Assembly: GCA_029246545.1 (NCBI GenBank)
Contig: JAQWMX010000002.1
Coordinates: forward strand, 1 to 64,000
Direction: 5' to 3'
DNA length: 64,000 bases
From: Gammaproteobacteria bacterium
Lineage (GTDB): Bacteria > Pseudomonadota > Gammaproteobacteria > Pseudomonadales > Pseudohongiellaceae
Shown: positions 37,558 through 47,137 of the stretch, piece after piece
Numbering within the stretch: the first letter of the stretch is position 1
Layout: the number at the start of each line of letters is the position of its first letter
Notes under the pieces: generated by a model
What the model saw: the letters and a program-made list of their open reading frames with translations, nothing else
Databases searched by the model: none
What the model was told of the DNA's origin: nothing
Made by a program: the position numbers and the translations under genes

Positions 37558-39552
37558 TTAATGTTCGATATCTTTCCAGTATTCCCGGTTTAGCATAAAA
37601 ACCAGTACACCTAGGAAAGCTAGGAATAAAAGGACATAGCCGCCAATCCTTTCGCGGTCTAATCTTGAAGGTTCGCCCATGTAATATAGGAAATTAACTA
37701 GGTCGTATACAACTTCATCAAATTCTTCTTCACTTAAATTCCCAGTACCAGTGACGTGATGTAATTCATCACAATGCTCTGGGTCACAAGATTGATCACC
37801 TTGCAATTCTTCTAATACATTAGGCATCCCTACATCAGCAAATACTCTGTTATTGACACCAAATGGACGCGACGGATCAAGGTAAAAACCTTTTAGGTAG
37901 CCATAAAGCCATTCTGGTTGACGGACTCGAGCGACCAAAGTTAAGTCGGGAGGAGCAACGCCAAACCAATTTTCAGCTCTTTCTGGCATTGAACTGAACA
38001 TCAAATCGCCAATATCTGTTTCTGGATTAAAAATAATATTTTCAACCATTATTTCTTCTGGAATATTCAAATCATCAGCAACGCGCTGGTATCGAGAATA
38101 TTGAGCTGAATGACATCCCAAGCAGTAATTAACAAAGGTCTGTATACCAGATTGCAATGAACTTTCATCTTCCAAGTTCATCTCGACATGCTCAAGTTCT
38201 AGTCCTGCTTCAGCAGCAACAGCTTTCAAAGGTGCCCAAATTAAAATCACGAAAATAGCCAGCACAAGCAGTAATTGCGGAATGCTGATAAATCGACCAG
38301 TTACACGCTGTGGAGGAGTAGTCGTTTTCTCTTTACGCGTATACCACGGCATTGCTAAGAAATAAGCAAAATAAATCACTGTGCATAACTGCGCCAAAGC
38401 TGTTCTAGATCCAGTTGCTAATTGAGTTCCTAAAACCCCCAAAATAACAAAACTAATAACAAAGGCTAGTAAGGCTATTCGGCTGTACATACCTTTATAG
38501 CGCATAGATTTAACCGGGCTTCTGTCTAGCCAAGGCATAACGAATAGAATGGCAATTGCTCCAGCCATTACTACTAAGCCCCAGAATTTGGCATCTATTC
38601 CAAACAAAGGATAAGTCACTGCACGTAGCATTGAATAAAATGGCGTGAAATACCAAACAGGTGCAATATGCTCTGGTGTTTTTAAGCTGTTCGCCTGCTC
38701 AAAATTTGCATACTCTATGAAATATCCACCCATTTCTGGCATGAAGAAAATAACAAAAGGAAATACGAATAAGAAAACGACAATGCCAACCAAATCATGC
38801 ACAGAATAATAAGGGTGGAAAGGAATACCATCAAGAGGGATACCATTGGCATCTTTATTCTTTTTAATTTCGATTCCGTCAGGGTTGTTAGACCCCACTT
38901 CATGTAATGCCAATAAATGCAGTACTACCAATGCAAGCAATACTATAGGCAGAGCAACTACATGCAAGGCAAAGAAACGATTTAACGTTGCACCCGAAAT
39001 TAGGTAGTCACCTTGAATCCAAATCATTAAGTCTTCACCAACAAAAGGTACAGCTCCTGCTAGAGAAACAATCACATTGGCTCCCCAATAGGACATCTGC
39101 CCCCAAGGTAGTACGTAGCCCATAAAACCTTCAGCCATTAATATCAAATAGATAGTCATGCCAAAAATCCAAATTAATTCCCTTGGTTTTTGATATGAAC
39201 CATACATAAGGCCACGGAACATATGTAAATAGACAACGACGAAAAATGCAGATGCTCCGGTAGAATGGAGATAACGTAAGAGCCAACCATAATCAACATC
39301 CCGCATAATGTACTCAACGGATGCAAAAGCACCTTCTGAACTCGGCACATAATTCATCGTTAACCAAATACCAGTCAGTAACTGATTAACTAGCACCACC
39401 ATAGAAAGTACGCCAAATATGTACCATATGTTGAAATTTTTCGGGGCATAATATTTGGACATATGCTTTTCAAATGCCTTAGTTACAGGCAATCTGGCAT
39501 CAATCCAGGTCATAAAAGAATTTTTCTTTGGCTGATTCACTTCATCGCTCAT
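37558..39552 (-). CDS. Fused cytochrome b / cytochrome c1 of the bc1 complex
   Basis: One 664-codon frame encodes both catalytic haem subunits of complex III. The first 425 residues or so are cytochrome b, with haem ligands in LRYLHSTGASAFFVVVYLHMF and FFALHVVALPIVLLALVVLH and the Qo motif PVWY. Next comes a second hydrophobic segment that looks like a retained signal peptide ending AVAAEAG (about 428-453). The cytochrome c1 part follows, with the haem site CLGCHSA (about residue 476), a Met-rich acidic region and a C-terminal anchor (GGYVLLFLAFLGVLVFML). Pseudomonas has separate genes, petB and petC. The Bradyrhizobium fbcH gene is a known fusion whose product is cut by signal peptidase, and I infer the same here. 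The start overlaps the petA stop (TAATG). Confidence 0.93.
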   Translation of the reverse strand: MSDEVNQPKKNSFMTWIDARLPVTKAFEKHMSKYYAPKNFNIWYIFGVLSMVVLVNQLLTGIWLTMNYVPSSEGAFASVEYIMRDVDYGWLLRYLHSTGASAFFVVVYLHMFRGLMYGSYQKPRELIWIFGMTIYLILMAEGFMGYVLPWGQMSYWGANVIVSLAGAVPFVGEDLMIWIQGDYLISGATLNRFFALHVVALPIVLLALVVLHLLALHEVGSNNPDGIEIKKNKDANGIPLDGIPFHPYYSVHDLVGIVVFLFVFPFVIFFMPEMGGYFIEYANFEQANSLKTPEHIAPVWYFTPFYSMLRAVTYPLFGIDAKFWGLVVMAGAIAILFVMPWLDRSPVKSMRYKGMYSRIALLAFVISFVILGVLGTQLATGSRTALAQLCTVIYFAYFLAMPWYTRKEKTTTPPQRVTGRFISIPQLLLVLAIFVILIWAPLKAVAAEAGLELEHVEMNLEDESSLQSGIQTFVNYCLGCHSAQYSRYQRVADDLNIPEEIMVENIIFNPETDIGDLMFSSMPERAENWFGVAPPDLTLVARVRQPEWLYGYLKGFYLDPSRPFGVNNRVFADVGMPNVLEELQGDQSCDPEHCDELHHVTGTGNLSEEEFDEVVYDLVNFLYYMGEPSRLDRERIGGYVLLFLAFLGVLVFMLNREYWKDIEH

Positions 39553-40151
39553 TATGAATTCTCCCCGTCTACACCTATCACAATAACTGTGTCTGTTTCA
39601 TAAGAGTGTGGAGGGACTGGTAAGTTAGTCGGGGCTGGCACTCCGCTATAGACTCGACCAGCTAGGTCAAACATAGAGCCATGGCAAGGGCAGAAAAAGC
39701 CGCCTTTCCAATCTGGGTCAAATTCTTGTGGAGTCAATTCTGTATTAATTCGTGGAGAACAGCCTAAATGAGTACAAAGGCCTACATAAATACCAATTTC
39801 AGGACGTATTGAACGATAAGCATTTTGAGCATAGCTTGGTTGTTGGTCATCTTCAGATTCAGGGTCCGAAAGATGATCAGTGTTTGTTTCTAGGTTATTA
39901 AGTGCTTCTTCGCCTCTGCGCAGCACAAAAATTGGCTGTCCACGCCAAGCGGGCATTGGGCCCAATAGCTCACCAGGTTCTAACCTGCTGATATCTATGG
40001 TTACTGGAGCCCCTGCTGCTAATGCTCTAGCACTTGGATTCCATGACCCTACAAATGGTACTGCTGCCCCAACGGCGCCGGCCGCTCCAACAAATGAAGT
40101 ACTCCCAATTAAAAAACGCCTGCGATTATTGCTATTGGAACCGCCATTCAC
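39552..40151 (-). CDS. petA: Rieske iron-sulfur subunit of the bc1 complex
   Basis: The Rieske protein carries electrons from quinol at the Qo site to cytochrome c1. The 199-residue protein has a twin-arginine type N-terminus (NNRRRFLIG) followed by a hydrophobic stretch that serves as an anchor. The 2Fe-2S ligands are in CTHLGCSP and CPCHGSMFD, with the disulfide Cys in the usual places. It is the first gene of the petA-cytochrome b/c1-sspA-sspB run. Confidence 0.97.
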   Translation of the reverse strand: MNGGSNSNNRRRFLIGSTSFVGAAGAVGAAVPFVGSWNPSARALAAGAPVTIDISRLEPGELLGPMPAWRGQPIFVLRRGEEALNNLETNTDHLSDPESEDDQQPSYAQNAYRSIRPEIGIYVGLCTHLGCSPRINTELTPQEFDPDWKGGFFCPCHGSMFDLAGRVYSGVPAPTNLPVPPHSYETDTVIVIGVDGENS

Positions 40152-40300
40152 GATGAAGTTCTCCTATTGGAAACGCTTGAAAGGATATTAGACGCCACCT
40201 TTATGGCAGGGCCGAAAACTGCGCGAATGCTACTAAAAAACACCTTTTTTTTCAAGGTGAAAACACCTCTCTTTAATAATATTTTTTATTATTTAACCCA

Positions 40301-40337
40301 AAAAAAAACGCCGAAACATAATAAGTTGCGGCGTTTT
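40301..40337 (-). terminator. Rho-independent terminator after rpsI
   Basis: On the minus strand AACGCCG and CGGCGTT form a stem with a 14-base loop, followed by nine T. It lies 20 bases after rpsI and separates the ribosomal operon from petA. The rest of the petA upstream region (40152-40300) shows no clear promoter. Confidence 0.85.
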
Positions 40338-40356
40338 CTGAAATTCAAATAAAATC

Positions 40357-40749
40357 TTAACGCTTTGAGAACTGTGGTCTCTTACGTGCTTTACGTAAAC
40401 CAACTTTCTTCCGTTCAACTTCACGAGAGTCTCGTGTTACAAATCCAGCTTTACGCAATGGAGCACGATTCTCTTCATCAAACTTCATCAGAGCTCGCGT
40501 TATGCCATGTCTAATCGCGCCAGCTTGCCCAAAGCTACCACCACCAACCACACTTACTTGAATGTCAAATTTATCAGACACTTCGAGTAGCTCAAGTGGT
40601 TGACGCACAATCATACGTGCTACTTCACGACCAAAATATGATTCTAAACTTCTTTTATTAACAGAGATATTGCCACTACCAGGTGTCAAAAACACACGAG
40701 CTGTCGAAGTTTTTCGACGTCCAGTACCGTAATATTGAGTATCAGCCAT
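40357..40749 (-). CDS. rpsI: 30S ribosomal protein S9
   Basis: S9 is a small-subunit protein whose C-terminal tail reaches the P-site tRNA. The 130-residue product has [59 protein letters not shown] and the invariant terminal Lys-Arg. It starts 11 bases after rplM. Confidence 0.98.
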   Translation of the reverse strand: MADTQYYGTGRRKTSTARVFLTPGSGNISVNKRSLESYFGREVARMIVRQPLELLEVSDKFDIQVSVVGGGSFGQAGAIRHGITRALMKFDEENRAPLRKAGFVTRDSREVERKKVGLRKARKRPQFSKR

Positions 40750-40760
40750 GTTTTATATAC

Positions 40761-41192
40761 CTATTGCAAATTCAATTGAGCGGGTTGTTGAGCTGTATGA
40801 GGATGCTCAGTTCCAGCGTAAACTTTTAACTTACTAAACATTGCTCTACCTAGAGGAGTGTTCGGCAACATGCCTTTAACAGCAAGGCGAACTACTTCTT
40901 CTGGGTTACGCTCAATCATTTCATTAAAAGATCGTGTTTTTAAACCACCTGGAAAACCAGAATGACTGTAATACTTTTTATCTGTTGCCTTTTTACCAGT
41001 TACTCTGACTTTCTCAGCGTTAACCACTACAACATAATCACCTGTATCTACATGGGCCGTGTATTCCGCTTTATGCTTACCACGGAGACGATGAGCAATC
41101 TCTGCAGACATACGACCTAAGGTTAGGTCTTCCGCATTAATTAGCACCCAATTATTTTGTGCAGTTTCTTTATTGGCTGAGATAGTTTTCAT
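40761..41192 (-). CDS. rplM: 50S ribosomal protein L13
   Basis: L13 is an early-assembling large-subunit protein. The 143-residue product has [63 protein letters not shown] and [23 protein letters not shown]. It is the first gene of the rplM-rpsI operon. A promoter and a leader hairpin are visible upstream; in E. coli L13 represses its own operon through the leader. Confidence 0.98.
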   Translation of the reverse strand: MKTISANKETAQNNWVLINAEDLTLGRMSAEIAHRLRGKHKAEYTAHVDTGDYVVVVNAEKVRVTGKKATDKKYYSHSGFPGGLKTRSFNEMIERNPEEVVRLAVKGMLPNTPLGRAMFSKLKVYAGTEHPHTAQQPAQLNLQ

Positions 41193-41236
41193 TGCTTTAT
41201 CTACTTATGTTTCTTGATATTCAATTCTGATTTTGA

Positions 41237-41254
41237 GCTTTGGTTTAGCAAAGC
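41237..41254 (-). promoter_or_regulatory. Hairpin in the rplM leader
   Basis: GCTTTG and CAAAGC form a perfect six-base stem with a six-base loop, about 45 bases before the rplM start and inside the predicted 5' leader. It is a candidate site for L13 autoregulation; the assignment is inference. Confidence 0.45.
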
Positions 41255-41270
41255 CACAAATGGAGCGCGA

Positions 41271-41299
41271 ATTCTACAGATGGTGGGGGGTATATTCAA
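41271..41299 (-). promoter_or_regulatory. Candidate rplM-rpsI promoter
   Basis: TTGAAT (41294-41299) and TAGAAT (41271-41276) on the minus strand are exactly 17 bases apart. They are followed by a GC-rich discriminator (TCGCGC), a feature of promoters turned down by ppGpp. Confidence 0.7.
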
Positions 41300-41409
41300 G
41301 GGTTCTGAGTGCTTTTTCTCTGATTATCAGTAACATTTAAGAAAAGCCATAAACCGCGACAAATTTGAGAGCACTTTTCAGTGCCCGACAAGTCTGTTAT
41401 ATTTTAAAA

Positions 41410-41520
41410 CATACGCGATAGGTGGATATCCTGAATAGGATGAGACGAGGCAAAAACAGCTGAAAAAAGGAGTTTACACGAATAGTAAATGAGTATTTTA
41501 AAGCTGTTTTTAACGAAGTA
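41410..41520 (-). repeat. Hairpin repeat element, copy C, after zapE
   Basis: The third, most diverged member of the element family. AAAAACAGCT (41452-41461) pairs with AGCTGTTTTT (41502-41511), with TTTAC (41473-41477) and GTAAA (41485-41489) nested inside. The flanks have GACGAGGCAAAA and TTTAACGAAGTAT. A small hairpin ATCCT-gaat-AGGAT (41428-41441) adjoins it. It fills much of the 354-base space between rplM and zapE. Confidence 0.6.
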
Positions 41521-41546
41521 TCATTCCTTCAGGGATTCACCTCTCT

Positions 41547-42665
41547 TTAAGGTGTATGCTCTAGTGCTAAGTATTCATGCGATTGCATCTCTAACAACCG
41601 GCTTTTTGCTCTCTCTAATACCAACTTCAATTCATCTCCATGATAAATATCCTGCAATTCAATGGCAGCAGAAATAATGAGTTTGACATTATGGTCGTAA
41701 AACTCATCAACCAAGCTCACGAATCGCCTCGCTTTATCATCGCTGTATGCATCTAACTGAGGGATATCACTAATCAGGACAGTATGAAACAGTTGTGCAA
41801 TTTCAACATAGTCCGCTGGGCTACGCGGTCCTCCGCAAATACTTTCAAAATCAAACCAGACTAAATCTTCTGCCCTGTAACGACTTAATATTTTTCGTCC
41901 TTGTATTTCTATTGTCCCATCTTCGACTGTATTTAAACCGGCACTTAGACTCTTAAAATTTTCAAGCATCATAGTTTCGGATTCTTCCCCAAGAGGACTA
42001 TGATAGATTTCTGCCTGCTTTAAGCTACGAAGACGATAATCAACCCCCCCATCAACATTAACCACCTTAGTGTTTTGTTCTAATAACTTTATAGCCGGTA
42101 AAAAGTTTTGCCGTTGCAAACCATTCTCATACAAACGTTTGGGTTCTATATTTGAAGTAGCTATTAAGCTTACTCCTGAATTAAAAAGCGTTTCCAACAA
42201 GCCAGCTAATATCATGGCATCACCAATATCGGTGACAAAAAACTCATCGAAACAAATAATATCGACTTCTTGAGCAATCTCTAAAGCAACTGCTTGTAGT
42301 GGGTTTTTAAGGCTTGTTTGAGCATTAAGTCGTTCATTAACCATGAGCATAAAGCGGTGGAAATGCATACGCATTTTACGTTCACCTGGTAGGCATTGAT
42401 AAAATAAATCCATTAAGTAGGTTTTACCACGTCCTACACCTCCCCAAAAATACAAACCTTTAATAAGGGGGCTCTCAGTAGAGAAAAAAGTAGATTTGAC
42501 TTTGCTTAAAAAAGTAGTCTTTTGGCCGCGCTCGCGTTTTAGCAGCAAAGTTTCAAACACAATTTGCAACTCTTCGACCGCCATTAACTGAGATGCGTCA
42601 GGCATTAAAATGCCTTGATCCGTATCTTGCTGATAACGTTGCAAAGGGCTAGTGAGAGTTTTCAA
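41547..42665 (-). CDS. zapE: Cell division ATPase ZapE (AFG1 family)
   Basis: ZapE is an AAA-type ATPase that associates with the Z-ring during constriction in E. coli. The 372-residue protein has Walker A in LYFWGGVGRGKTYLMDLFY, Walker B in DIICFDEFFVTDIGDAM, the sensor LIATSNIEPKRLYENGLQR and WFDFESICGGPRSPADY. It is divergent from zapG, as in E. coli. Confidence 0.96.
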   Translation of the reverse strand: MKTLTSPLQRYQQDTDQGILMPDASQLMAVEELQIVFETLLLKRERGQKTTFLSKVKSTFFSTESPLIKGLYFWGGVGRGKTYLMDLFYQCLPGERKMRMHFHRFMLMVNERLNAQTSLKNPLQAVALEIAQEVDIICFDEFFVTDIGDAMILAGLLETLFNSGVSLIATSNIEPKRLYENGLQRQNFLPAIKLLEQNTKVVNVDGGVDYRLRSLKQAEIYHSPLGEESETMMLENFKSLSAGLNTVEDGTIEIQGRKILSRYRAEDLVWFDFESICGGPRSPADYVEIAQLFHTVLISDIPQLDAYSDDKARRFVSLVDEFYDHNVKLIISAAIELQDIYHGDELKLVLERAKSRLLEMQSHEYLALEHTP

Positions 42666-42802
42666 ATTACTTTTAAGCTTACCTGATTTTCGACATATCT
42701 TTTAGGATTCTATAAGATAAAGATGAAGATTAAAGAAGTAATTATAGGTATAATTGCACCTCATTTTGCAAATATAAGGTTAGGGGTTTAAAAGGTATAA
42801 GC

Positions 42803-43261
42803 ATGGGCATCTGGCTGGTTGGAATTTTATGTTTTGTAATTGGCCTTGTTGCTGGTGCATTAATTTTTAAACAATTTTTATCTGACGCGGCTAAAGTGAA
42901 AAATCTGACTGATGAGTTGGATGATTTAAATGAAACCCACAATGATTACCAACAAAGTGTTTATTCCCATTTTGAAAATACGGCACAATTAGTTAATAAG
43001 CTTACCTTAAGCTATCGGGAAGTTTATAAGCGTTTGGCTCGTGACGCAGATATCCTTTGCCCTGAAGATATTTCAAAACAACTGTCTTTAACCAAGCAAA
43101 GCTCTGACCTCTTGGGCACAGACTCCGCAGGGAATCTGAATGATCAGATGGATGATCTATTTCCACCTCGTGATTACGCTACTAAAGTAAGTCCAGATCA
43201 AAAAGGCGGACTTGCTGCAGATTACGGCCTACCTAAGAAAGAAGATCCTGAGACTCATTAG
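42803..43261 (+). CDS. zapG: ZapG/YhcB family membrane protein (DUF1043)
   Basis: YhcB (ZapG, LapD) is an inner-membrane protein that coordinates envelope growth and division in E. coli. The 152-residue product has one N-terminal membrane span (about 3-24), a coiled coil (about 30-75, with TDELDDLNETHNDYQQSVYSHFENTAQLV) and a disordered tail. Divergence from zapE supports the call. Confidence 0.9.
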   Translation: MGIWLVGILCFVIGLVAGALIFKQFLSDAAKVKNLTDELDDLNETHNDYQQSVYSHFENTAQLVNKLTLSYREVYKRLARDADILCPEDISKQLSLTKQSSDLLGTDSAGNLNDQMDDLFPPRDYATKVSPDQKGGLAADYGLPKKEDPETH

Positions 43262-43271
43262 ACCTAAGACC

Positions 43272-43300
43272 TTGGGTTTTCCTTAAGCTTACTTTATACT
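43272..43300 (+). promoter_or_regulatory. Candidate cysD promoter
   Basis: TTGGGT (43272-43277) and TATACT (43295-43300) are 17 bases apart, 54 bases before the cysD ATG, with a GC-rich segment after the -10 box. The -35 match is weak. I saw no clear CysB site. Confidence 0.45.
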
Positions 43301-43354
43301 CTGCGCCCTCATTTTAGAGCTCGCAACAAAAACAAACTTACTTTAGTTTTTACT

Positions 43355-44263
43355 ATGACAGAACGTCGACTCACACACCTTAAACAGTTAGAAGCTGAAA
43401 GTATTCACATAATCCGCGAAGTAGCGGCTGAATTTGATAAACCCGTGATGCTATATTCAGTTGGGAAAGATTCCGCTGTTATGTTGCACCTTGCCTTAAA
43501 AGCCTTTTACCCAGGAAAATTACCCTTTCCACTTTTACATGTTGACACCACCTGGAAATTCAAAGAAATGATTGAGTTTCGGGATGCTCAAGCAGAACGC
43601 TTAGGGCTGGATTTATTGGTGCACACCAATCAAGAAGGTATTGATGCCGGTGTTGGACCTTTTAGTCATGGTAGCCAAAAACATACCGATATTATGAAAA
43701 CTCAGGGGCTTAAACAGGCGCTGAACAAATACAAATTTGATGCCGCTTTCGGCGGTGCTCGCCGCGATGAAGAAAAGTCTCGCGCCAAGGAAAGAGTTTA
43801 TTCATTCCGTGATAAAAACCATCGTTGGGATCCAAAAAATCAACGCCCTGAACTTTGGAATATATATAACGGCAAGGTTAATAAGGGTGAAAGTATACGA
43901 GTCTTTCCACTTTCTAATTGGACCGAGCTCGATATCTGGCAATATATTCATCTAAATAATATTGATATCCCTTCACTTTATTTTGCGGCAGAACGACCAG
44001 TAGTGAATTACGAAGGGATCGATATCATGGCTAATGATGATCGTGTTCCGGAAGAATTAAAGAAAAATATTGAAATGAAAACCGTTCGTTTCCGTACACT
44101 TGGCTGTTATCCATTAACTGGCGCTGTCGAATCTGAAGCCAGTACTTTGCCTGAGATCATTCAGGAAATGTTACTTACCACCACTTCTGAACGCCAAGGC
44201 CGATTAATTGATAGCGATCAATCCGGCTCTATGGAAAAGAAAAAGCGTGAAGGATACTTTTAG
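43355..44263 (+). CDS. cysD: Sulfate adenylyltransferase subunit 2 CysD
   Basis: CysD makes adenylyl sulfate (APS) from ATP and sulfate, driven by the GTPase CysN. The 302-residue PP-loop protein has [57 protein letters not shown] and [15 protein letters not shown]. It is followed after three bases by the fused cysNC. Confidence 0.97.
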   Translation: MTERRLTHLKQLEAESIHIIREVAAEFDKPVMLYSVGKDSAVMLHLALKAFYPGKLPFPLLHVDTTWKFKEMIEFRDAQAERLGLDLLVHTNQEGIDAGVGPFSHGSQKHTDIMKTQGLKQALNKYKFDAAFGGARRDEEKSRAKERVYSFRDKNHRWDPKNQRPELWNIYNGKVNKGESIRVFPLSNWTELDIWQYIHLNNIDIPSLYFAAERPVVNYEGIDIMANDDRVPEELKKNIEMKTVRFRTLGCYPLTGAVESEASTLPEIIQEMLLTTTSERQGRLIDSDQSGSMEKKKREGYF

Positions 44264-44266
44264 ATC

Positions 44267-46168
44267 ATGTCTCATCAATCAGATCTTATTAGTACCGACA
44301 TTGACGCTTACCTTTCTCAGCATGAAAGAAAGGAGCTTCTGCATTTATTAACTTGCGGCAGCGTAGACGATGGCAAAAGCACTTTAATTGGCCGCTTATT
44401 GCATGACTCTAAGATGATTTATGAAGATCAATTAGAGGCAATTAAATCTGACAGCGTTAAATCCGGTACTACTGGAAATGATTTTGATCTAGCGCTACTA
44501 GTAGATGGTTTACAAGCTGAACGTCAACAGGGCATCACCATTGATGTCGCGTATCGCTATTTCTCCACCGCAAAACGTAAATTTATTATTGCAGACACGC
44601 CCGGCCATGAGCAGTACACGAGGAATATGGCAACGGGAGCGTCAAACTGCGAATTAGCAATTATATTGATTGATGCTCGTTATGGCGTGCAGACTCAAAC
44701 TCGCAGACATACTTTTATTGCCTCACTATTAGGTATTAAACATATTATTGTTGCCATCAATAAAATGGACTTAATTGATTTCAATGAGGATGTTTTTAAT
44801 ACGATAAAACAAGACTATATCGATTTCACGAAAGATTTAAACACCGGCGAATTATACTTCATTCCAATCTCTGCTCTTAACGGTGATAACGTTGTTAACT
44901 CTAGTGAGCAGACACCTTGGTATGACGGTGAAACCCTTATGTGGATGCTGGAAAATGTCAAAATATCTGCTGATAGAAATTTTGAAGATTTTCGTTTTCC
45001 AGTGCAATTCGTTAATCGCCCTAACTTAGATTTTCGAGGGTTTTGTGGCACCATCGCTTCAGGCGTTGTGCGTAAAGGTGACGAAATAATTGCTCTACCT
45101 TCCGGTAAAACTAGCAAAATAAAATCTATTGTGACTTACGACGAAGAGCTTGAGCAGGCTTTCATGCCTATGGTCATCACTTTAACTTTGGAAGATGAAA
45201 TTGATATAAGTCGTGGTGACATGATCGTTCACACAGATAACTTACCTATTTCTAAAGATGCATTCTCAGCCAAAATTGTTTGGATGAACGAAGCACCTTT
45301 ACTTACAGGGAAGCAATACGAATTTAAACAAACTTCGAGATCTTTTAGCGGCATTATTTCTAATATCCAGCACAAGGTTGACGTAAATACACTTGAGACT
45401 AGCCCTACACCATCACTAGAACTCAATGAAATAGGTTTATGTGATTTTGAACTTTCGGAAGCTATTCATTTTGATTCATACCTTCAAAATCCGAGTACGG
45501 GCGCTTTTATTATCATAGATCGCTTGAGTAACGTTACTGTTGCCGCTGGAATGATAGAAACCACCACCAAAAGAAAACGTAAAGTTTCAGAGAGCTCGAC
45601 CAATCATGTTACTAAAGAAGACCGTGCTGCTCGTTATGGTCAAAAACCAGTGACTGTTATGTTTGTTGGTATATCAGGTTCAGGTAAATCTACACTCGCA
45701 CATGCATTAGAAAGGCGTCTGTTTGATTTAGGCAGAATTAGCACAATTCTTGACGGCAAGGGCATGCGTCTTGGAATAAGTAAAGACTTACCTCATGATG
45801 CAGCTGGTCGTGCGGAAAACCTGCGCAGAAGTGCCTATATTGCAAAATACCTGAATGACTCAGGTGTAATTTGTTGTGCAGCCTTCGTTGCCCCAAATGC
45901 AGATTCCCGCGAACATATGAATAGTGTTATCGGCGAAGACAACTGCATAGTTGTTTATTTGAATCCACCATTAGACGTTTGTAAGCAGCGCGATCCAAGT
46001 GGAATTTATGCAGCTGAGGCAAATGTAGAAACTGGCAATGTACCGGGTGTCTCATTCCCTTATGAAGACTGGGAAAATCCAAATTTAATTCTGCCTACCC
46101 ACGAATTAGAAGTAGATGAATGCATTGATAGAGTGATCAATGTATTAAAAGAACAGTCTATTCTCTAA
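44267..46168 (+). CDS. cysNC: Bifunctional CysN GTPase / CysC APS kinase
   Basis: This fusion couples GTP hydrolysis for sulfate adenylation (CysN) with phosphorylation of APS to PAPS (CysC). The 633-residue chain has a CysN part of about 440 residues with [16 protein letters not shown] (P-loop 31-39), [24 protein letters not shown] and NKMD, and then beta-barrel domains. The CysC part starts near residue 465 with [17 protein letters not shown] and includes [10 protein letters not shown] and DPSGIYAAE. The fusion is usual in pseudomonads. It converges on the next gene with 16 bases between stops. Confidence 0.97.
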   Translation: MSHQSDLISTDIDAYLSQHERKELLHLLTCGSVDDGKSTLIGRLLHDSKMIYEDQLEAIKSDSVKSGTTGNDFDLALLVDGLQAERQQGITIDVAYRYFSTAKRKFIIADTPGHEQYTRNMATGASNCELAIILIDARYGVQTQTRRHTFIASLLGIKHIIVAINKMDLIDFNEDVFNTIKQDYIDFTKDLNTGELYFIPISALNGDNVVNSSEQTPWYDGETLMWMLENVKISADRNFEDFRFPVQFVNRPNLDFRGFCGTIASGVVRKGDEIIALPSGKTSKIKSIVTYDEELEQAFMPMVITLTLEDEIDISRGDMIVHTDNLPISKDAFSAKIVWMNEAPLLTGKQYEFKQTSRSFSGIISNIQHKVDVNTLETSPTPSLELNEIGLCDFELSEAIHFDSYLQNPSTGAFIIIDRLSNVTVAAGMIETTTKRKRKVSESSTNHVTKEDRAARYGQKPVTVMFVGISGSGKSTLAHALERRLFDLGRISTILDGKGMRLGISKDLPHDAAGRAENLRRSAYIAKYLNDSGVICCAAFVAPNADSREHMNSVIGEDNCIVVYLNPPLDVCKQRDPSGIYAAEANVETGNVPGVSFPYEDWENPNLILPTHELEVDECIDRVINVLKEQSIL

Positions 46169-46184
46169 GCACAGCAAGTTCGTT

Positions 46185-47051
46185 TTATTGCAGCGCATTT
46201 AATGATGCCAGACTCGATGAGTAATAAGCTTGCCCAAAAAGTAGCAAATGGTTTAGTTCGTGATGGAGCTGATACAGTCTGAATCGCTGTTTATAGCCAT
46301 CAGCAAAGGGCCAGATTTCGGCATATGCTGCTTCACATCTTGGACCGAAACCGCCAAACATTCTCATTATGCCAAACTCAGCCTCTCGATGACCGTAGTA
46401 ACAAGCCGGATCAAAAATAACAGGTCCTCCTTTGTCATCTGCCATCGCATTTCCCGACCATAAATCACCATGCAATAAGACTGCCGGCTCTGTAATTTGA
46501 CCCAGCCAAAACTCCAAATTATCCAAAAGCTGAAGGCCTTTTTTTAATAATGGATCATCAAGCCCTACTCTTTCAGCAAGCAATTTAAGCTGTGGTTCAA
46601 GCCTGTTCTTACTCCAGAAGGCAATCCATTCTTCTTTCCAGGAATTAATTTGCAAGCTGGTTCCTAAGTAATTATTACAGTGAAAACCAAATAATTCCTG
46701 CTGAGTATGCTGATGCAATAAGGCTAAATTACGACCCAGTTGTTCTTGCCAATTTTTGGCTTTAATACCTTCATTTATATATTCCATTACTAAAAAATTA
46801 TCACCGTAGATAATAAGAACAGGAACTTTGATTATCTTAGCTTCAGCTAAAAGCAATAAAGATTCATGCTCGATTTTGAAAATATCTAAGTGAGCAACAC
46901 CTGATTGAGTTTTAAGGAGATACTTCGAACCATTATCTAAGCTGATGCAACTAACCTGATTGATACTGCCGCCACTAAGTTGCTGTTGATCTGTAATAAC
47001 AATAGTTTGTTCAAGCTGTCGACCAATACTATTGGCAATTTGTTCCAACAT
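46185..47051 (-). CDS. Fructosamine kinase family protein
   Basis: A kinase-like fold related to fructosamine-3-kinase and E. coli YniA, thought to phosphorylate ketosamines on glycated amines; the substrate here is unproven. The 288-residue protein has LSGGSINQVSCISL at the nucleotide site, the catalytic loop LLHGDLWSGNAM and VIFDPACYYGHREAEFGIMRMFGGFG. It lies alone on the minus strand, 86 bases downstream of the TonB receptor gene and separated from it by a terminator. Confidence 0.9.
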   Translation of the reverse strand: MLEQIANSIGRQLEQTIVITDQQQLSGGSINQVSCISLDNGSKYLLKTQSGVAHLDIFKIEHESLLLLAEAKIIKVPVLIIYGDNFLVMEYINEGIKAKNWQEQLGRNLALLHQHTQQELFGFHCNNYLGTSLQINSWKEEWIAFWSKNRLEPQLKLLAERVGLDDPLLKKGLQLLDNLEFWLGQITEPAVLLHGDLWSGNAMADDKGGPVIFDPACYYGHREAEFGIMRMFGGFGPRCEAAYAEIWPFADGYKQRFRLYQLHHELNHLLLFGQAYYSSSLASLNALQ

Positions 47052-47078
47052 AGGTATTTACTATCCAGTAATTTAAAC

Positions 47079-47105
47079 CAAAAAAAAGAGGGCTGATGCC
47101 CTCTT
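47079..47105 (-). terminator. Rho-independent terminator after the TonB receptor gene
   Basis: AAGAGGGC and GCCCTCTT form an eight-base stem with a TGAT/ATCA loop, followed on the minus strand by a T run of eight or nine. It lies about 30 bases after the receptor stop. Confidence 0.9.
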
Positions 47106-47137
47106 CTTATAAACTATTTCTATCTAAACCTTAAGGT

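Noticed and set aside
38640-38700. PVWY instead of PEWY in the cytochrome b Qo site as a defect
   Set aside because: As I recall, PVWY is the normal form in many beta- and gammaproteobacteria, so it is not notable.
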